A DNA stretch of 64,000 bases, taken from assembly GCF_904063065.1 (NCBI RefSeq), contig NZ_CAJFCL010000011.1, positions 1 through 64,000 of the forward strand. The letters are read 5' to 3'. The DNA is from Pseudomonas paraversuta (GTDB taxonomy: Bacteria; Pseudomonadota; Gammaproteobacteria; Pseudomonadales; Pseudomonadaceae). Each line of letters starts with the position of its first letter. Position 1 is the stretch's first letter. Shown here in pieces: positions 32,644 to 41,637 of the stretch. The notes beneath the pieces are model-generated. The model saw nothing but the letters and a program-made list of their open reading frames with translations, made no database searches and was not told the origin of the DNA. Both the position numbers and the translations under genes were made by a program.

Positions 32644-35250
32644 ATGCACGAACAATATCAGCCCCGTGAAATAGAAGCCGCCGCCCAATCATTCTGGGAC
32701 AACCAAAAGTCCTTCGAAGTCAGCGAAGATCTAGGCAAGGAAACCTACTACTGCCTATCGATGTTCCCGTACCCAAGCGGCAAGCTACACATGGGGCATG
32801 TGCGTAACTACACCATCGGTGACGTGATCTCCCGTTACCAGCGCATGCTTGGCAAAAACGTCCTGCAGCCCATGGGCTGGGACGCCTTCGGCATGCCTGC
32901 CGAAAACGCCGCGATGAAGAACAACGTCGCGCCGGCCAAGTGGACCTACGAAAACATTGCCTACATGAAAACCCAGCTGCGCAGTCTCGGCCTGGCTGTG
33001 GACTGGTCCCGGGAAATCACTACCTGCAAGCCCGATTACTACCGCTGGGAACAATGGCTGTTCACTCGCCTGTTCGAAAAAGGCGTGATCTATCGTAAAA
33101 ACGGCACCGTGAACTGGGACCCGGTTGACCAGACCGTTCTGGCCAACGAGCAAGTGATCGACGGCCGCGGCTGGCGTTCCGGCGCGGTGATCGAGAAGCG
33201 CGAAATCCCGATGTACTACTTCAAGATCACTGCCTACGCAGATGAACTGCTTGAAGGCCTCGATGACATGCCCGGCTGGCCGGAGCAGGTCAAAACCATG
33301 CAGCGCAACTGGATTGGCAAATCCCGCGGCATGGAAGTGCAGTTCCCCTACGACGTCGACTCCATCGGCGAAGCGGGTACGCTCAAGGTTTTCACCACCC
33401 GTCCAGACACCCTGATGGGCGCGACTTACGTGGCCGTGGCTGCCGAGCACCCGCTGGCGACCCAGGCTGCACAAGGCAATCCCGAGCTGCAAGCGTTCAT
33501 CGCTGAATGCAAGGGCGGCAGTGTTGCCGAAGCCGACATGGCGACCCAGGAGAAAAAGGGCCTGCCAACCCCGCTGTTCGTCAAGCACCCGCTGACCGGT
33601 GAAAAGCTCCCGGTATGGGTCGCCAACTATGTATTGATGCATTACGGCGATGGCGCAGTCATGGCTGTTCCGGCACATGACGAGCGCGATTTCGAATTCG
33701 CCACCAAGTACAACTTGCCGATCAAGCCGGTTGTTCGCACCAGCGCTGGCGACGAGACACCGGCTCCGTGGCAAGCGGCTTATAACGAACACGGCCTCCT
33801 GATCAATTCCGGCGAATTCGACGGTCTGGACTTCCAGGCTGCATTCGACGCCATGGAAGCGGCCCTGACCGCCAAAGGCCTGGGTCAATCCCGCACCCAG
33901 TTCCGCCTGCGCGACTGGGGCATCAGCCGCCAACGTTACTGGGGCTGCCCGATCCCGATCGTGCACTGCGATACCTGCGGTGACGTTCCGGTACCACAAG
34001 ACCAGTTGCCTGTCGTGCTGCCGGAAGACGTCGTGCCCGATGGCGCCGGCTCGCCATTGGCGCGCATGCCTGAGTTCTACGAGTGCAGCTGCCCTAAATG
34101 CGGCGCACCGGCCAAACGCGAAACCGACACGATGGACACCTTCGTCGAGTCGTCGTGGTACTACGCCCGCTACGCCTCGCCCCACTATGAAGGCGGCCTG
34201 GTTGAAAAGTCGGCGGCTGACCACTGGCTACCGGTTGATCAGTACATTGGCGGTATCGAACACGCCATCCTGCACCTGCTTTATGCACGCTTCTTCCACA
34301 AGCTGATGCGCGACGAAGGCCTGGTGAGCTCCAACGAGCCGTTCAAGAACCTGCTGACCCAAGGCATGGTGATCGCCGACACTTACTTCCGTACGCTGGA
34401 CAACGGCGGCAAGGACTTCTTCAACCCTGACGACGTTGTCATCGAACGTGACGCCAAGGCCAAGATCATCGGCGCCACGCTGAAGAGCGACGGCCTGCCG
34501 GTGGAAATCGGCGGCACGCAGAAAATGTCCAAGTCGCTGAACAACGGCGTTGACCCGCAATCCATGATCGAACAATACGGCGCCGATACCTGCCGCCTGT
34601 TCATGATGTTTGCATCGCCGCCTGACGCCAGCCTGGAGTGGTCGGATTCGGGTGTTGAAGGTTCACACCGTTTTCTCAAGCGCGTATGGCGCCTGGCTCA
34701 CGCCCACGTTGGCCAGGGCCTGCCGCAAGCACTGGACATCGCTACCCTGAACGACGGGCAAAAAGTAATCCGTCGCGCTATCCACCAGGCCATCAAGCAA
34801 GCCAGCCTGGATGTCGGTCAGCATCACAAATTCAACACTGCCGTCGCCCAGGTGATGACCGTGATGAACGTGCTCGAAAAAGCACCCCAAGCCACCGAAC
34901 AGGATCGCGCCTTGCTGCAGGAAGGCCTTGAGACAGTTGCATTGGTACTGGCCCCCATCACGCCGCACATCAGCCATGAGCTGTGGAACCAGCTGGGCCA
35001 CGCCGGTGCAGTCATCGACGCGCCATGGCCGACGCTGGACGAAAATGCACTGGTTCAAGACACCTTGCAGCTGGTTATCCAGGTCAATGGCAAATTGCGC
35101 GGTCATATCGAGATGCCGGCCGGTGCCAGCCGTGAAGACGTTGAGGCGGCTGCCCGCACCAACGAAAACGTGCTGCGCTTTACCGAAGGCCTGACGATCC
35201 GCAAAGTGATCGTTGTGCCAGGCAAACTGGTCAATATCGTCGCCAGCTAA
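32644..35250 (+). CDS. leuS: Leucyl-tRNA synthetase
   Basis: An 868-residue class I synthetase charging tRNA-Leu. The HIGH-type motif is PSGKLHMGHVRNYTIGD (about residue 45), the CP1 editing domain spans about 225-420 (VFTTRPDTLMGATYVAVA), and KMSKSLNNG lies near residue 627, followed by the anticodon-binding domain and the C-terminal LeuS domain. Length is typical (E. coli 860). The ATG lacks a clear ribosome site. A GC-rich hairpin follows, then lptE and holA on the same strand. Confidence 0.98.
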   Translation: MHEQYQPREIEAAAQSFWDNQKSFEVSEDLGKETYYCLSMFPYPSGKLHMGHVRNYTIGDVISRYQRMLGKNVLQPMGWDAFGMPAENAAMKNNVAPAKWTYENIAYMKTQLRSLGLAVDWSREITTCKPDYYRWEQWLFTRLFEKGVIYRKNGTVNWDPVDQTVLANEQVIDGRGWRSGAVIEKREIPMYYFKITAYADELLEGLDDMPGWPEQVKTMQRNWIGKSRGMEVQFPYDVDSIGEAGTLKVFTTRPDTLMGATYVAVAAEHPLATQAAQGNPELQAFIAECKGGSVAEADMATQEKKGLPTPLFVKHPLTGEKLPVWVANYVLMHYGDGAVMAVPAHDERDFEFATKYNLPIKPVVRTSAGDETPAPWQAAYNEHGLLINSGEFDGLDFQAAFDAMEAALTAKGLGQSRTQFRLRDWGISRQRYWGCPIPIVHCDTCGDVPVPQDQLPVVLPEDVVPDGAGSPLARMPEFYECSCPKCGAPAKRETDTMDTFVESSWYYARYASPHYEGGLVEKSAADHWLPVDQYIGGIEHAILHLLYARFFHKLMRDEGLVSSNEPFKNLLTQGMVIADTYFRTLDNGGKDFFNPDDVVIERDAKAKIIGATLKSDGLPVEIGGTQKMSKSLNNGVDPQSMIEQYGADTCRLFMMFASPPDASLEWSDSGVEGSHRFLKRVWRLAHAHVGQGLPQALDIATLNDGQKVIRRAIHQAIKQASLDVGQHHKFNTAVAQVMTVMNVLEKAPQATEQDRALLQEGLETVALVLAPITPHISHELWNQLGHAGAVIDAPWPTLDENALVQDTLQLVIQVNGKLRGHIEMPAGASREDVEAAARTNENVLRFTEGLTIRKVIVVPGKLVNIVAS

Positions 35251-35259
35251 ATTGGAACA

Positions 35260-35284
35260 GGCGCCCGCCCCCAGTGCGGGCGCC
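35260..35284 (+). terminator. GC-rich hairpin between leuS and lptE
   Basis: GGCGCCCGC (35260-35268) pairs perfectly with GCGGGCGCC (35276-35284). It is followed by CAATAAAA rather than a T-run, so it may attenuate rather than stop transcription into lptE. Confidence 0.5.
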
Positions 35285-35340
35285 CAATAAAACCTTCAGG
35301 GCCGCTCAGTCGGCCTATCTGGTTTCAAGGGGAGCTACAC

Positions 35341-35946
35341 ATGATCAAACGCAATTTGCTGGTGATGGGTCTCGCTGTTCTGTTGAGTGCCTGCGGCTTC
35401 CAGCTGCGCGGTACCGGCACCAATCAGCTGACAATCACCGAGCTTGATCTCACTGCGCGTAACGCCTACGGCGATACTGTGCGCGAGCTGCGCCAGACGC
35501 TGGAAAACAGCGGCGTTAAAATCACCGCCAGCGCACCTTACAAACTGATACTGACCAACGAACAAGAATCCCAGCGTGCAGCCAGCTACGCCGGTACCGG
35601 TAACTCGGTCGAATATGAACTGACGAACGTACTTAACTACGAGATTCAGGGTAATAACAATCTGGCATTGCTCAACAACAAGCTAGAAGTGCACAAGATT
35701 TACCTGCAGGACCCGAGCAACATCACCGGCTCCGCCCAGGAAGCAGCAATGGCTCGCAAGGAAATGCGCCGCGATCTCGTGCAACAAATGGTCCTGCGTC
35801 TTGAGCAACTGACACCAGAACGCCTGGCCGATCTGCAAAAGGTCGCTGACGAGAAGGCCCGGGCCGAGGCCGCAGCCCTCGACGCTGCACGCAAGGCTCA
35901 AGAGGCAACCCCTCAACAGTCGCCACTCGAACTGCAAAACCAGTAA
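35341..35946 (+). CDS. lptE: LPS-assembly lipoprotein LptE
   Basis: A 201-residue outer-membrane lipoprotein forming the plug of the LptD translocon that inserts LPS. Signal peptide and lipobox LLSACG (Cys18), then GFQLRGTG and the LptE fold (TELDLTARNAYGDTVRELRQ, YELTNVLNYEIQG, AARKEMRRDLVQQMVLRL-like region). The last 40 residues form an Ala/Glu/Gln-rich helical tail common in pseudomonads. AAGGGGAG lies before the ATG. holA follows. Confidence 0.95.
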   Translation: MIKRNLLVMGLAVLLSACGFQLRGTGTNQLTITELDLTARNAYGDTVRELRQTLENSGVKITASAPYKLILTNEQESQRAASYAGTGNSVEYELTNVLNYEIQGNNNLALLNNKLEVHKIYLQDPSNITGSAQEAAMARKEMRRDLVQQMVLRLEQLTPERLADLQKVADEKARAEAAALDAARKAQEATPQQSPLELQNQ

Positions 35947-35953
35947 GGCATAC

Positions 35954-35971
35954 GGGGCGCTCAGGCGCCCC
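35954..35971. terminator. Short GC hairpin between lptE and holA
   Basis: GGGGCGC and GCGCCCC pair around TCAG. No T-run follows, so it is more likely an mRNA stability or pausing structure than a full terminator. Confidence 0.35.
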
Positions 35972-35989
35972 GCTATCTATCAAGCCCCT

Positions 35990-37027
35990 ATGAAACTCGC
36001 CCCCGCCCAACTCGCCAAACACCTGCAAGGCAGCCTTGCCCCGGTCTACATCGTCAGCGGCGATGACCCGCTGCTGTGCCAGGAAGCGGCCGATGCCATT
36101 CGCAGCGCTGCACGCCAGCAAGGTTTCGATGAGCGCCAGGTTTTCAGCGCCGACGCCAGTTTTGACTGGGGTTCGTTGTTGCAAGCGGGCGCCAGCATGT
36201 CGCTGTTTGCCGAAAAGCGTCTGCTGGAACTGCGCCTGCCTTCGGGCAAGCCCGGAGACAAAGGCGCAGCTGCCCTGATCGAATACTGCTCGCGCCCTGC
36301 CGAAGACACTTTATTGCTCGTCAGCCTGCCCAAGCTCGATGGCAGCGCACAGAAGACCAAATGGGGCAAAGCACTGATCGAGGGCCCACAAACCCAGTTC
36401 GTACAGATCTGGCCAGTGGATGCCAGTCAGTTGCCGCAATGGATTCGCCAGCGCTTGTCTCAGGCGGGCCTGTCCGCCAGCCAGGACGCAGTCGAACTGA
36501 TTGCGGCACGGGTCGAAGGCAACCTGCTGGCAGCCGCGCAAGAAGTCGAAAAGCTCAAGCTGATGGCTGAAGAAGGCCAGATCACCGTCGAAACCGTACA
36601 GGCTGCAGTGGCTGACAGCGCGCGGTTTGATGTGTTTGGCCTGGTCGATGCCGTACTCAATGGAGAGGCAGCCCACGCCCTGCGCATGCTCGAAGGCCTG
36701 CGCGGCGAGGGTGTTGAGCCGCCGGTCATCTTGTGGGCACTGGCCCGCGAACTCCGGGTGCTGGCCAATATTGCGCTGCAATACAGCCAGGGCATCCCGC
36801 TGGACAAAGCCTTCAGCCAGGCCCGACCGCCCGTCTGGGACAAGCGCAAACCGTTGATGAGCAAAGCCCTGCAACGCTATTCAGCGCAACGCTGGGCACA
36901 ACTGCTGATGGACGCGCAACGCATCGATGCACAAATCAAGGGGCAGGCAGGCGGGTCCGCCTGGAGCAGCCTGAGTCGATTAACACTGCTGATGTGTGGG
37001 CAACGACTGAATCTACCTGCGGAATAA
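35990..37027 (+). CDS. holA: DNA polymerase III subunit delta
   Basis: A 345-residue clamp-loader subunit that opens the beta clamp. The opening KLAPAQLAKHLQGSLAPVYI, the block SGDDPLLCQEAADAIRSAAR and the middle VDASQLPQWIRQRLSQAGL are typical of HolA domains I-II. Domain III includes VFGLVDAVLNGEAAHALRML. Size matches E. coli HolA (343). The order leuS-lptE-holA is widely conserved. A half REP sequence begins right after the stop. Confidence 0.95.
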   Translation: MKLAPAQLAKHLQGSLAPVYIVSGDDPLLCQEAADAIRSAARQQGFDERQVFSADASFDWGSLLQAGASMSLFAEKRLLELRLPSGKPGDKGAAALIEYCSRPAEDTLLLVSLPKLDGSAQKTKWGKALIEGPQTQFVQIWPVDASQLPQWIRQRLSQAGLSASQDAVELIAARVEGNLLAAAQEVEKLKLMAEEGQITVETVQAAVADSARFDVFGLVDAVLNGEAAHALRMLEGLRGEGVEPPVILWALARELRVLANIALQYSQGIPLDKAFSQARPPVWDKRKPLMSKALQRYSAQRWAQLLMDAQRIDAQIKGQAGGSAWSSLSRLTLLMCGQRLNLPAE

Positions 37028-37029
37028 TC

Positions 37030-37048
37030 CTGCGGGAGCTGGCTTTGA
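37030..37048. repeat. Single REP half-element after holA
   Basis: CTGCGGGAGCTGGCTTTG carries the same GCGGGAGC(T/C)GGCT core as other repeats in the window, here without an obvious inverted partner. Confidence 0.5.
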
Positions 37049-37117
37049 CGGTACTGGACAACGCAAAAAATCTGGCCGATGATTTGCGTCTGTTCAAACC
37101 AAGCGAGAGCAAATGCC

Positions 37118-37267
37118 ATGAGCAAGCGCCCCAACAAGGCCAAATCCATCGTCGCCCAACCCTTGTTCCGCAGCCGCCAGGAACGCCCCGCCAAAGGCAA
37201 AGGCAGCTACCGCCGCGAAGCCTTCCAGTCGAGAGACCGGGAGGCTTTTTACTTTCTGGCTGCCTGA
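37118..37267 (+). CDS. arfA: Alternative ribosome-rescue factor ArfA
   Basis: A 49-residue basic peptide matching ArfA: PLFRSRQERPAKGKGSYRRE aligns with the E. coli core [20 protein letters not shown]. ArfA recruits RF2 to ribosomes stalled on mRNAs without a stop codon, as a backup to tmRNA. The gene contains its own intrinsic terminator (37218-37250) 15 bases before the stop codon. Most transcripts would therefore lack the stop and the product would be tagged by tmRNA unless tmRNA fails, which is the known control of arfA genes. It lies between holA and an MltB-like gene and is easily missed because of its size. ATG 37118 gives the family N-terminus. Confidence 0.9.
   Translation: MSKRPNKAKSIVAQPLFRSRQERPAKGKGSYRREAFQSRDREAFYFLAA
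37218..37250 (+). terminator. Intrinsic terminator inside the arfA reading frame
   Basis: AAGCCTTCC (37218-37226) pairs with GGGAGGCTT (37239-37247) with one T-G wobble, and TTTTT (37246-37250) follows at once. The stop codon of arfA is at 37265-37267, so termination here yields a non-stop message. Confidence 0.8.
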
Positions 37268-37317
37268 CGGCGGGGATGATAAGGTCTGCATCTGTTTTGC
37301 ATTACCTGGACCTGCGC

Positions 37318-38628
37318 ATGCCCCTAAGTCATAAACGTGGTTGGCCGATGCGCCAACTGATCGCTGCTTCCAGCGTCATTCTTCTAGTCGCCTGCGCAGA
37401 AAAGCCCACCGCAGCCGATGCTCAGCCTCTGCCTGTCACACCCGCCGCTCCCGTGGCGACCCCTGGTGTGGCCATCGCCGACATGCCCGTCATTGCCCCC
37501 GCCCAAAGCTTCAGCGAGTGGCAAGCCAACTTCCGCGAGCAGGCACTCAAGGCCGGGATCCGCCCCGAGGTGTTCGATAACGCCTTTAGTGGCCTCACCC
37601 CCGACATGAGCGTGATCAAGGCCGACCGCAGCCAGCCCGAGTTCAGCCGTCCGGTGTGGGAATACCTCGATGGCGCGCTATCGCCGTTGCGCGTGCGTAA
37701 TGGCCTGCGCCTGCTGGAACAAAACGCCGAACTGCTGAGCCAGATCGAGCAGCGTTATGGCGTTGATCGCCAGGCCCTGGTGTCGGTATGGGGCATGGAA
37801 AGCAACTTCGGTACGTTCCAGGGCAATAAGTCAGTGATTCGCTCACTGGCCACCCTGGCCTACGAAGGGCGCCGTCCGGAATTTGCGCAGAGCCAACTGA
37901 TCGCCGAACTGAAGATCATCCAGGAAGGCGATGTAACCCCCGACAAGATGCTCGGCTCCTGGGCCGGCGCCATGGGCCAGACCCAGTTCATTCCGACCAC
38001 CTATGAAACCCACGCAGTGGATTTCGATGGTGACGGCCGTCGGGATATCTGGAACAGCTCGGCGGATGCCCTGGCATCGACTGCCCACTATTTGCAGAGC
38101 TCCGGCTGGAAGCAAGGCCAGCCCTGGGGTTTTGAAGTGAGACTGCCCGCCGGTTTCGACTATGCACTGGCTGATGGCGCGATCAGAAAAAGCGTCGGCG
38201 AATGGCAGAAACTGGGCGTTTCACTGACAGGCAGCGCCACCTTGCCTGCCGGCTCCGAACCGCTGAGTGCCACCCTGCTACTGCCTGCCGGTTACCGGGG
38301 CCCGGCTTTCCTGGTGCTGGATAACTTCCGCGCCATTCTGCGCTACAACAACTCATCGTCCTATGCACTGGCCGTGGGCCTGTTGTCCGAGCGCTTCAAC
38401 GGCGGCGGGGTTATTTTGGGCGAGTGGCCAAAAGATGAGCGACCGCTGAGCCGTTCCGAGCGTGTCGAGCTGCAAACCCTGCTCAGCCAGCGCAACTACG
38501 ATGCCGGCAATGCCGATGGCATCATTGGTGCCAACACCCGCAAAGCAATCCGCAGCGCACAGCAAGCCCTGGGCTGGCCGGCAGACGGCTACCCGAGTCA
38601 CAAGTTGCTGGAGAGTTTGCGCCAGTAG
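37318..38628 (+). CDS. Lytic murein transglycosylase with peptidoglycan-binding domain
   Basis: A 436-residue lipoprotein of the MltB-like family that cleaves glycan strands to 1,6-anhydro-MurNAc. Signal and lipobox LLVACAEK, a linker, then the SLT_2 domain (about 70-370) with the catalytic Glu in VWGMESNFGTFQG and the blocks LGSWAGAMGQTQFIPTTY and AVDFDGDGRRDIW. A C-terminal PG_binding_1 domain (ERVELQTLLSQRNYDAGNAD) follows. ATG 37348 (signal starting MRQLIAASS) is an alternative start. It differs from MltB at 43957 by the extra binding domain. Confidence 0.88.
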   Translation: MPLSHKRGWPMRQLIAASSVILLVACAEKPTAADAQPLPVTPAAPVATPGVAIADMPVIAPAQSFSEWQANFREQALKAGIRPEVFDNAFSGLTPDMSVIKADRSQPEFSRPVWEYLDGALSPLRVRNGLRLLEQNAELLSQIEQRYGVDRQALVSVWGMESNFGTFQGNKSVIRSLATLAYEGRRPEFAQSQLIAELKIIQEGDVTPDKMLGSWAGAMGQTQFIPTTYETHAVDFDGDGRRDIWNSSADALASTAHYLQSSGWKQGQPWGFEVRLPAGFDYALADGAIRKSVGEWQKLGVSLTGSATLPAGSEPLSATLLLPAGYRGPAFLVLDNFRAILRYNNSSSYALAVGLLSERFNGGGVILGEWPKDERPLSRSERVELQTLLSQRNYDAGNADGIIGANTRKAIRSAQQALGWPADGYPSHKLLESLRQ

Positions 38629-38645
38629 GTGCGAAGGGGTAAGGG

Positions 38646-39590
38646 TCAGGTTACAACTGGCTGTTCGAGCACCAACTGCTGTTGGTCCGCATCCAGCCTG
38701 ACCTGAGCCCCCAGTGGCAACGTCAGGTTTGGATTGCAATGCCCGCTGCGCCAGCCAGCCAGTACCGGTATGCCCAAAGGCCCCAGCTCCTGCTGGAGCA
38801 GCCGGTGCAGCGCCACGCTATCAACCCCGGCGAAATCCCCCACCAGAACACCACGCAGCCGATTCAGCTTACCTGCCAGACGCAAGTGCGTAAGCAGGCG
38901 ATCGACCCGGTACAAAGGCTCGTTGACGTCTTCGATAAACAGAATGATGCCTTCATCGTCCAGCTCAAACGCTGAACCGATGGTGGCGCAGATCATCGAC
39001 AGGTTGCCGCCCAGCAAGCGGCCGCTGGCACTGCCCGGGGCCAGGGTGGTCAGGGCAAAGGCTGGCGGATGCTCCAGGACGGGCGATTGCTGCCCGCTCA
39101 ACATCTGCCATAAACCGGACTCGGTCGGCTCCAGCTTGTTACCCAGCAAATCGGCGTTCAGCATTGCCCCGTGAAAGGTCACGAAGCCTGCATAACGGGT
39201 GATCGCCAGATGCAGCGCGGTGATGTCGCTGTACCCCACAAAAGGCTTGGGGTTGCGGCGCAGCAACGCAAAATCGATACCTGCCAGCAGGCGCGGGCTG
39301 CCATAGCCACCGCGCAAACAGAAAATGGCATCAACACTTTCATCCGCAAATGCATCGTGCAAATCACGCAAGCGAACAGCGTCTGAACCTGCAAGATAGC
39401 CATCCTTTTCCCACACCCCCGGCAATACCCGAAGCTGATAGCCGCGTGCGGCCATCCATTGGGTGGCGAGTTCGAGATCCAGTTCGGCGGGACCTGCCGG
39501 GGCGATCAGGGCGATCACCCCGCCAGCGGGAAGCGCGGGCACCGCGCTGTGGGCCTTGTAAGACACCTGCGCGGTGAGCCGGCTATTCAT
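38646..39590 (-). CDS. ldcA: LD-carboxypeptidase (S66 family)
   Basis: A 314-residue cytoplasmic serine peptidase that removes the terminal D-Ala from recycled murein tetrapeptides. The Ser nucleophile is in KPFVGYSDITALH, the N-terminal block is GVIALIAPAGPAELDLELAT, and the Glu/His region is visible in GIILFIEDVNEPLYRVDR and GWRSGHCNPNLTLPLG. It starts four bases after the lipA stop on the same strand and is probably cotranscribed with lipB-lipA. Its end is convergent with the MltB-like gene. Confidence 0.9.
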   Translation of the reverse strand: MNSRLTAQVSYKAHSAVPALPAGGVIALIAPAGPAELDLELATQWMAARGYQLRVLPGVWEKDGYLAGSDAVRLRDLHDAFADESVDAIFCLRGGYGSPRLLAGIDFALLRRNPKPFVGYSDITALHLAITRYAGFVTFHGAMLNADLLGNKLEPTESGLWQMLSGQQSPVLEHPPAFALTTLAPGSASGRLLGGNLSMICATIGSAFELDDEGIILFIEDVNEPLYRVDRLLTHLRLAGKLNRLRGVLVGDFAGVDSVALHRLLQQELGPLGIPVLAGWRSGHCNPNLTLPLGAQVRLDADQQQLVLEQPVVT

Positions 39591-39594
39591 GGCG

Positions 39595-40635
39595 TCAGGC
39601 GCCTACCAACATGGTCTTGACCAGCTTGGCCTGTTCGTCGGCGTGGTACGACGAACGTACCAGAGGGCCCGACGCCACGTTTTTGAAGCCCATTTTGTAG
39701 CCTTCTTCGGCAAACCAGGCGAATACGTCCGGGTGCACGAAACGCTGTACCGGCAAGTGGCTGCGCGACGGTTGCAGGTACTGGCCCAGGGTCAGCATGT
39801 CGATGTCGTGTTCGCGCATGCGCTTCATCACTTCAATGACTTCTTCGTCCGTCTCGCCCAGACCCAGCATCAGGCCGGATTTGGTCGGGATGTGCGGCAT
39901 CATTTGCTTGAAGCGCTGCAGCAAGGTCAGCGACCACTGATAGTCAGAACCCGGACGTGCAGCCTTGTACAGGCGCGGCACGGTTTCGAGGTTATGGTTG
40001 AACACATCAGGCGGCTCGGCAGCAGTGATTTCCAGTGCCACGTCCATCCGGCCACGGTAATCGGGCACCAGGGTCTCGAGCAGCACGTTCGGCGACAACT
40101 TGCGGATTTCGCGGATGCAGTCGGCAAAGTGCTGGGCACCGCCATCACGCAGGTCGTCACGGTCCACCGAGGTGATCACCACGTACTTCAAGCCCAGGTC
40201 AGCGATGGCAATCGCCAGGCTTTGCGGTTCATTCACGTCCAGCGGCTTCGGCCGGCCGTGGCCAACGTCGCAGAACGGGCAGCGACGGGTGCAGATGTCA
40301 CCCATGATCATGAAGGTCGCGGTACCACCCGAGAAGCATTCGCCCAGGTTCGGGCAGGATGCTTCTTCGCACACGCTGTGCAGCTTGTGCTTGCGCAGCA
40401 GCGCCTTGATGCGGTCGACCTCCGGCGAGACCGGGATGCGCACGCGAATCCAGTCCGGTTTCTTCGGCAGCTCGGTGGTCGGAATGATTTTTACCGGGAT
40501 ACGCGCAACCTTCTCGGCACCGCGCAATTTAACGCCGGTCTCGACCTTGGAACGGGCCTCGTTCGCACGGGCCACACGTTCTGAGATATCCAGCGTAGGG
40601 ATCAGGGTTTGAACAGCGTCTTGCGCAGTAGTCAT
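39595..40635 (-). CDS. lipA: Lipoyl synthase
   Basis: A 346-residue radical-SAM enzyme inserting two sulfurs into octanoyl-protein. The auxiliary-cluster Cys set CEEASCPNLGEC and the SAM-cluster motif CTRRCPFCDVG are both present, with the C-terminal RSSYHAD Ser ligand motif. ATG 40635 is one base after the lipB stop region, and ldcA follows by four bases. Upstream lipB provides the octanoyl substrate. Confidence 0.97.
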   Translation of the reverse strand: MTTAQDAVQTLIPTLDISERVARANEARSKVETGVKLRGAEKVARIPVKIIPTTELPKKPDWIRVRIPVSPEVDRIKALLRKHKLHSVCEEASCPNLGECFSGGTATFMIMGDICTRRCPFCDVGHGRPKPLDVNEPQSLAIAIADLGLKYVVITSVDRDDLRDGGAQHFADCIREIRKLSPNVLLETLVPDYRGRMDVALEITAAEPPDVFNHNLETVPRLYKAARPGSDYQWSLTLLQRFKQMMPHIPTKSGLMLGLGETDEEVIEVMKRMREHDIDMLTLGQYLQPSRSHLPVQRFVHPDVFAWFAEEGYKMGFKNVASGPLVRSSYHADEQAKLVKTMLVGA

Positions 40636-40636
40636 A

Positions 40637-41284
40637 TCAATCAATTCCGCCCGTAAGGGTCGTCTGCTCAGCATAGTCGAGGTGTTTGACGAGCTGCGTA
40701 CGCAGCCGGGCACCTACCTCGGCAAATTCAATCGGCCCTGCATGGTCACGCAACTGGGTCATCGCCAGCCCCGCATAGCCACAGGGGTTAATCCGTCGAA
40801 ACGGTTCCAGGTCCATGTCCACATTCAGTGCCAGGCCGTGGAAAGAGCAGCCATTGCGAATTCGCAGGCCCAGGGAGGCGATTTTAGCCCCCTCAACATA
40901 CACCCCTGGCGCATCAGGTTTGGCTGCGGCGGTCACGCCGTAGCTGGCGAGCAGGTCGATCAGGCAATGCTCGATCCGGGTAACCAGATCACGTACGCCA
41001 AAACCGAGGCGCCGTACGTCGAGCATCAGGTATGCGACCAGCTGCCCGGGACCGTGGTAGGTCACCTGGCCACCGCGGTCGGACTTGACCACCGGGATAT
41101 CCCCCGGCAGCAGCAGATGTTCGGCCTTGCCTGCCTGCCCCTGGGTAAATACCGGCGGATGCTGCACCAGCCAGACTTCGTCCGCCGTGTGCTTGTCGCG
41201 ACCGTCGGTAAAGTGCTTCATCGCCAGCCAGGTGGACTCATAGTCGGCCACACCCAGCTCGCGAATACCCAGCACCTGCGACAT
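40637..41284 (-). CDS. lipB: Octanoyl-[acyl-carrier-protein]-protein transferase
   Basis: A 215-residue enzyme transferring octanoate from ACP to lipoyl domains. Motifs: RGGQVTYHGPGQLVAYLMLD (substrate loop), KIASLGLRIRNGCSFHGLAL with the catalytic Lys, and NPCGYAGLAMTQL with the catalytic Cys. The ATG at 41284 shares a base with the TGA of ybeD (TGATG), so translation is coupled. The ybeD-lipB-lipA order is conserved in gammaproteobacteria. Confidence 0.96.
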   Translation of the reverse strand: MSQVLGIRELGVADYESTWLAMKHFTDGRDKHTADEVWLVQHPPVFTQGQAGKAEHLLLPGDIPVVKSDRGGQVTYHGPGQLVAYLMLDVRRLGFGVRDLVTRIEHCLIDLLASYGVTAAAKPDAPGVYVEGAKIASLGLRIRNGCSFHGLALNVDMDLEPFRRINPCGYAGLAMTQLRDHAGPIEFAEVGARLRTQLVKHLDYAEQTTLTGGID

Positions 41285-41559
41285 CAAAGCACCATGTGCA
41301 CGAAGCCGGTGGCTCGCAGTTCACTGTTGATGTTGTACAGCTGGTCCTGATCGGTCGCAACGATGTGCAACTGGATCGTGGTGTACTTGCCATTGGTGCT
41401 CTGGCGCTCGTCAACACGATCATCGTTTACCGTCGCGTGCTTTTTCACGATATCGATGATCTTGTCCTTATTGCCCACACCCGTGTCGCTGATCACCTTA
41501 ACCGGATAATCAACGTTCGGAAATTCGATCTTTGGCGCCTTTACTTCGGTATCGGTCAT
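41284..41559 (-). CDS. ybeD: DUF493 family protein YbeD
   Basis: A 91-residue ferredoxin-like-fold protein; E. coli YbeD is of unknown function and linked by operon to lipoate synthesis. The family core is KIEFPNVDYPVKVISDTG, then DERQSTNGKYTTIQLHIVAT and the end LRATGFVHMVL. It is coupled to lipB by a TGATG junction. A GC-rich hairpin separates it from dacA upstream. Confidence 0.92.
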   Translation of the reverse strand: MTDTEVKAPKIEFPNVDYPVKVISDTGVGNKDKIIDIVKKHATVNDDRVDERQSTNGKYTTIQLHIVATDQDQLYNINSELRATGFVHMVL

Positions 41560-41596
41560 GGCGTATCGGCCTCGTAAGCCCAGAACTACATACGTG

Positions 41597-41619
41597 CCCC
41601 GCGCAGGGTAAGCGCGGGG
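41597..41619 (-). terminator. GC hairpin between dacA and ybeD
   Basis: CCCCGCGC (41597-41604) and GCGCGGGG (41612-41619) form a perfect 8-base stem. There is no T-run on the minus strand, so it may only partly stop dacA transcription. Confidence 0.5.
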
Positions 41620-41637
41620 TCATACAGGTGAGTGCAA

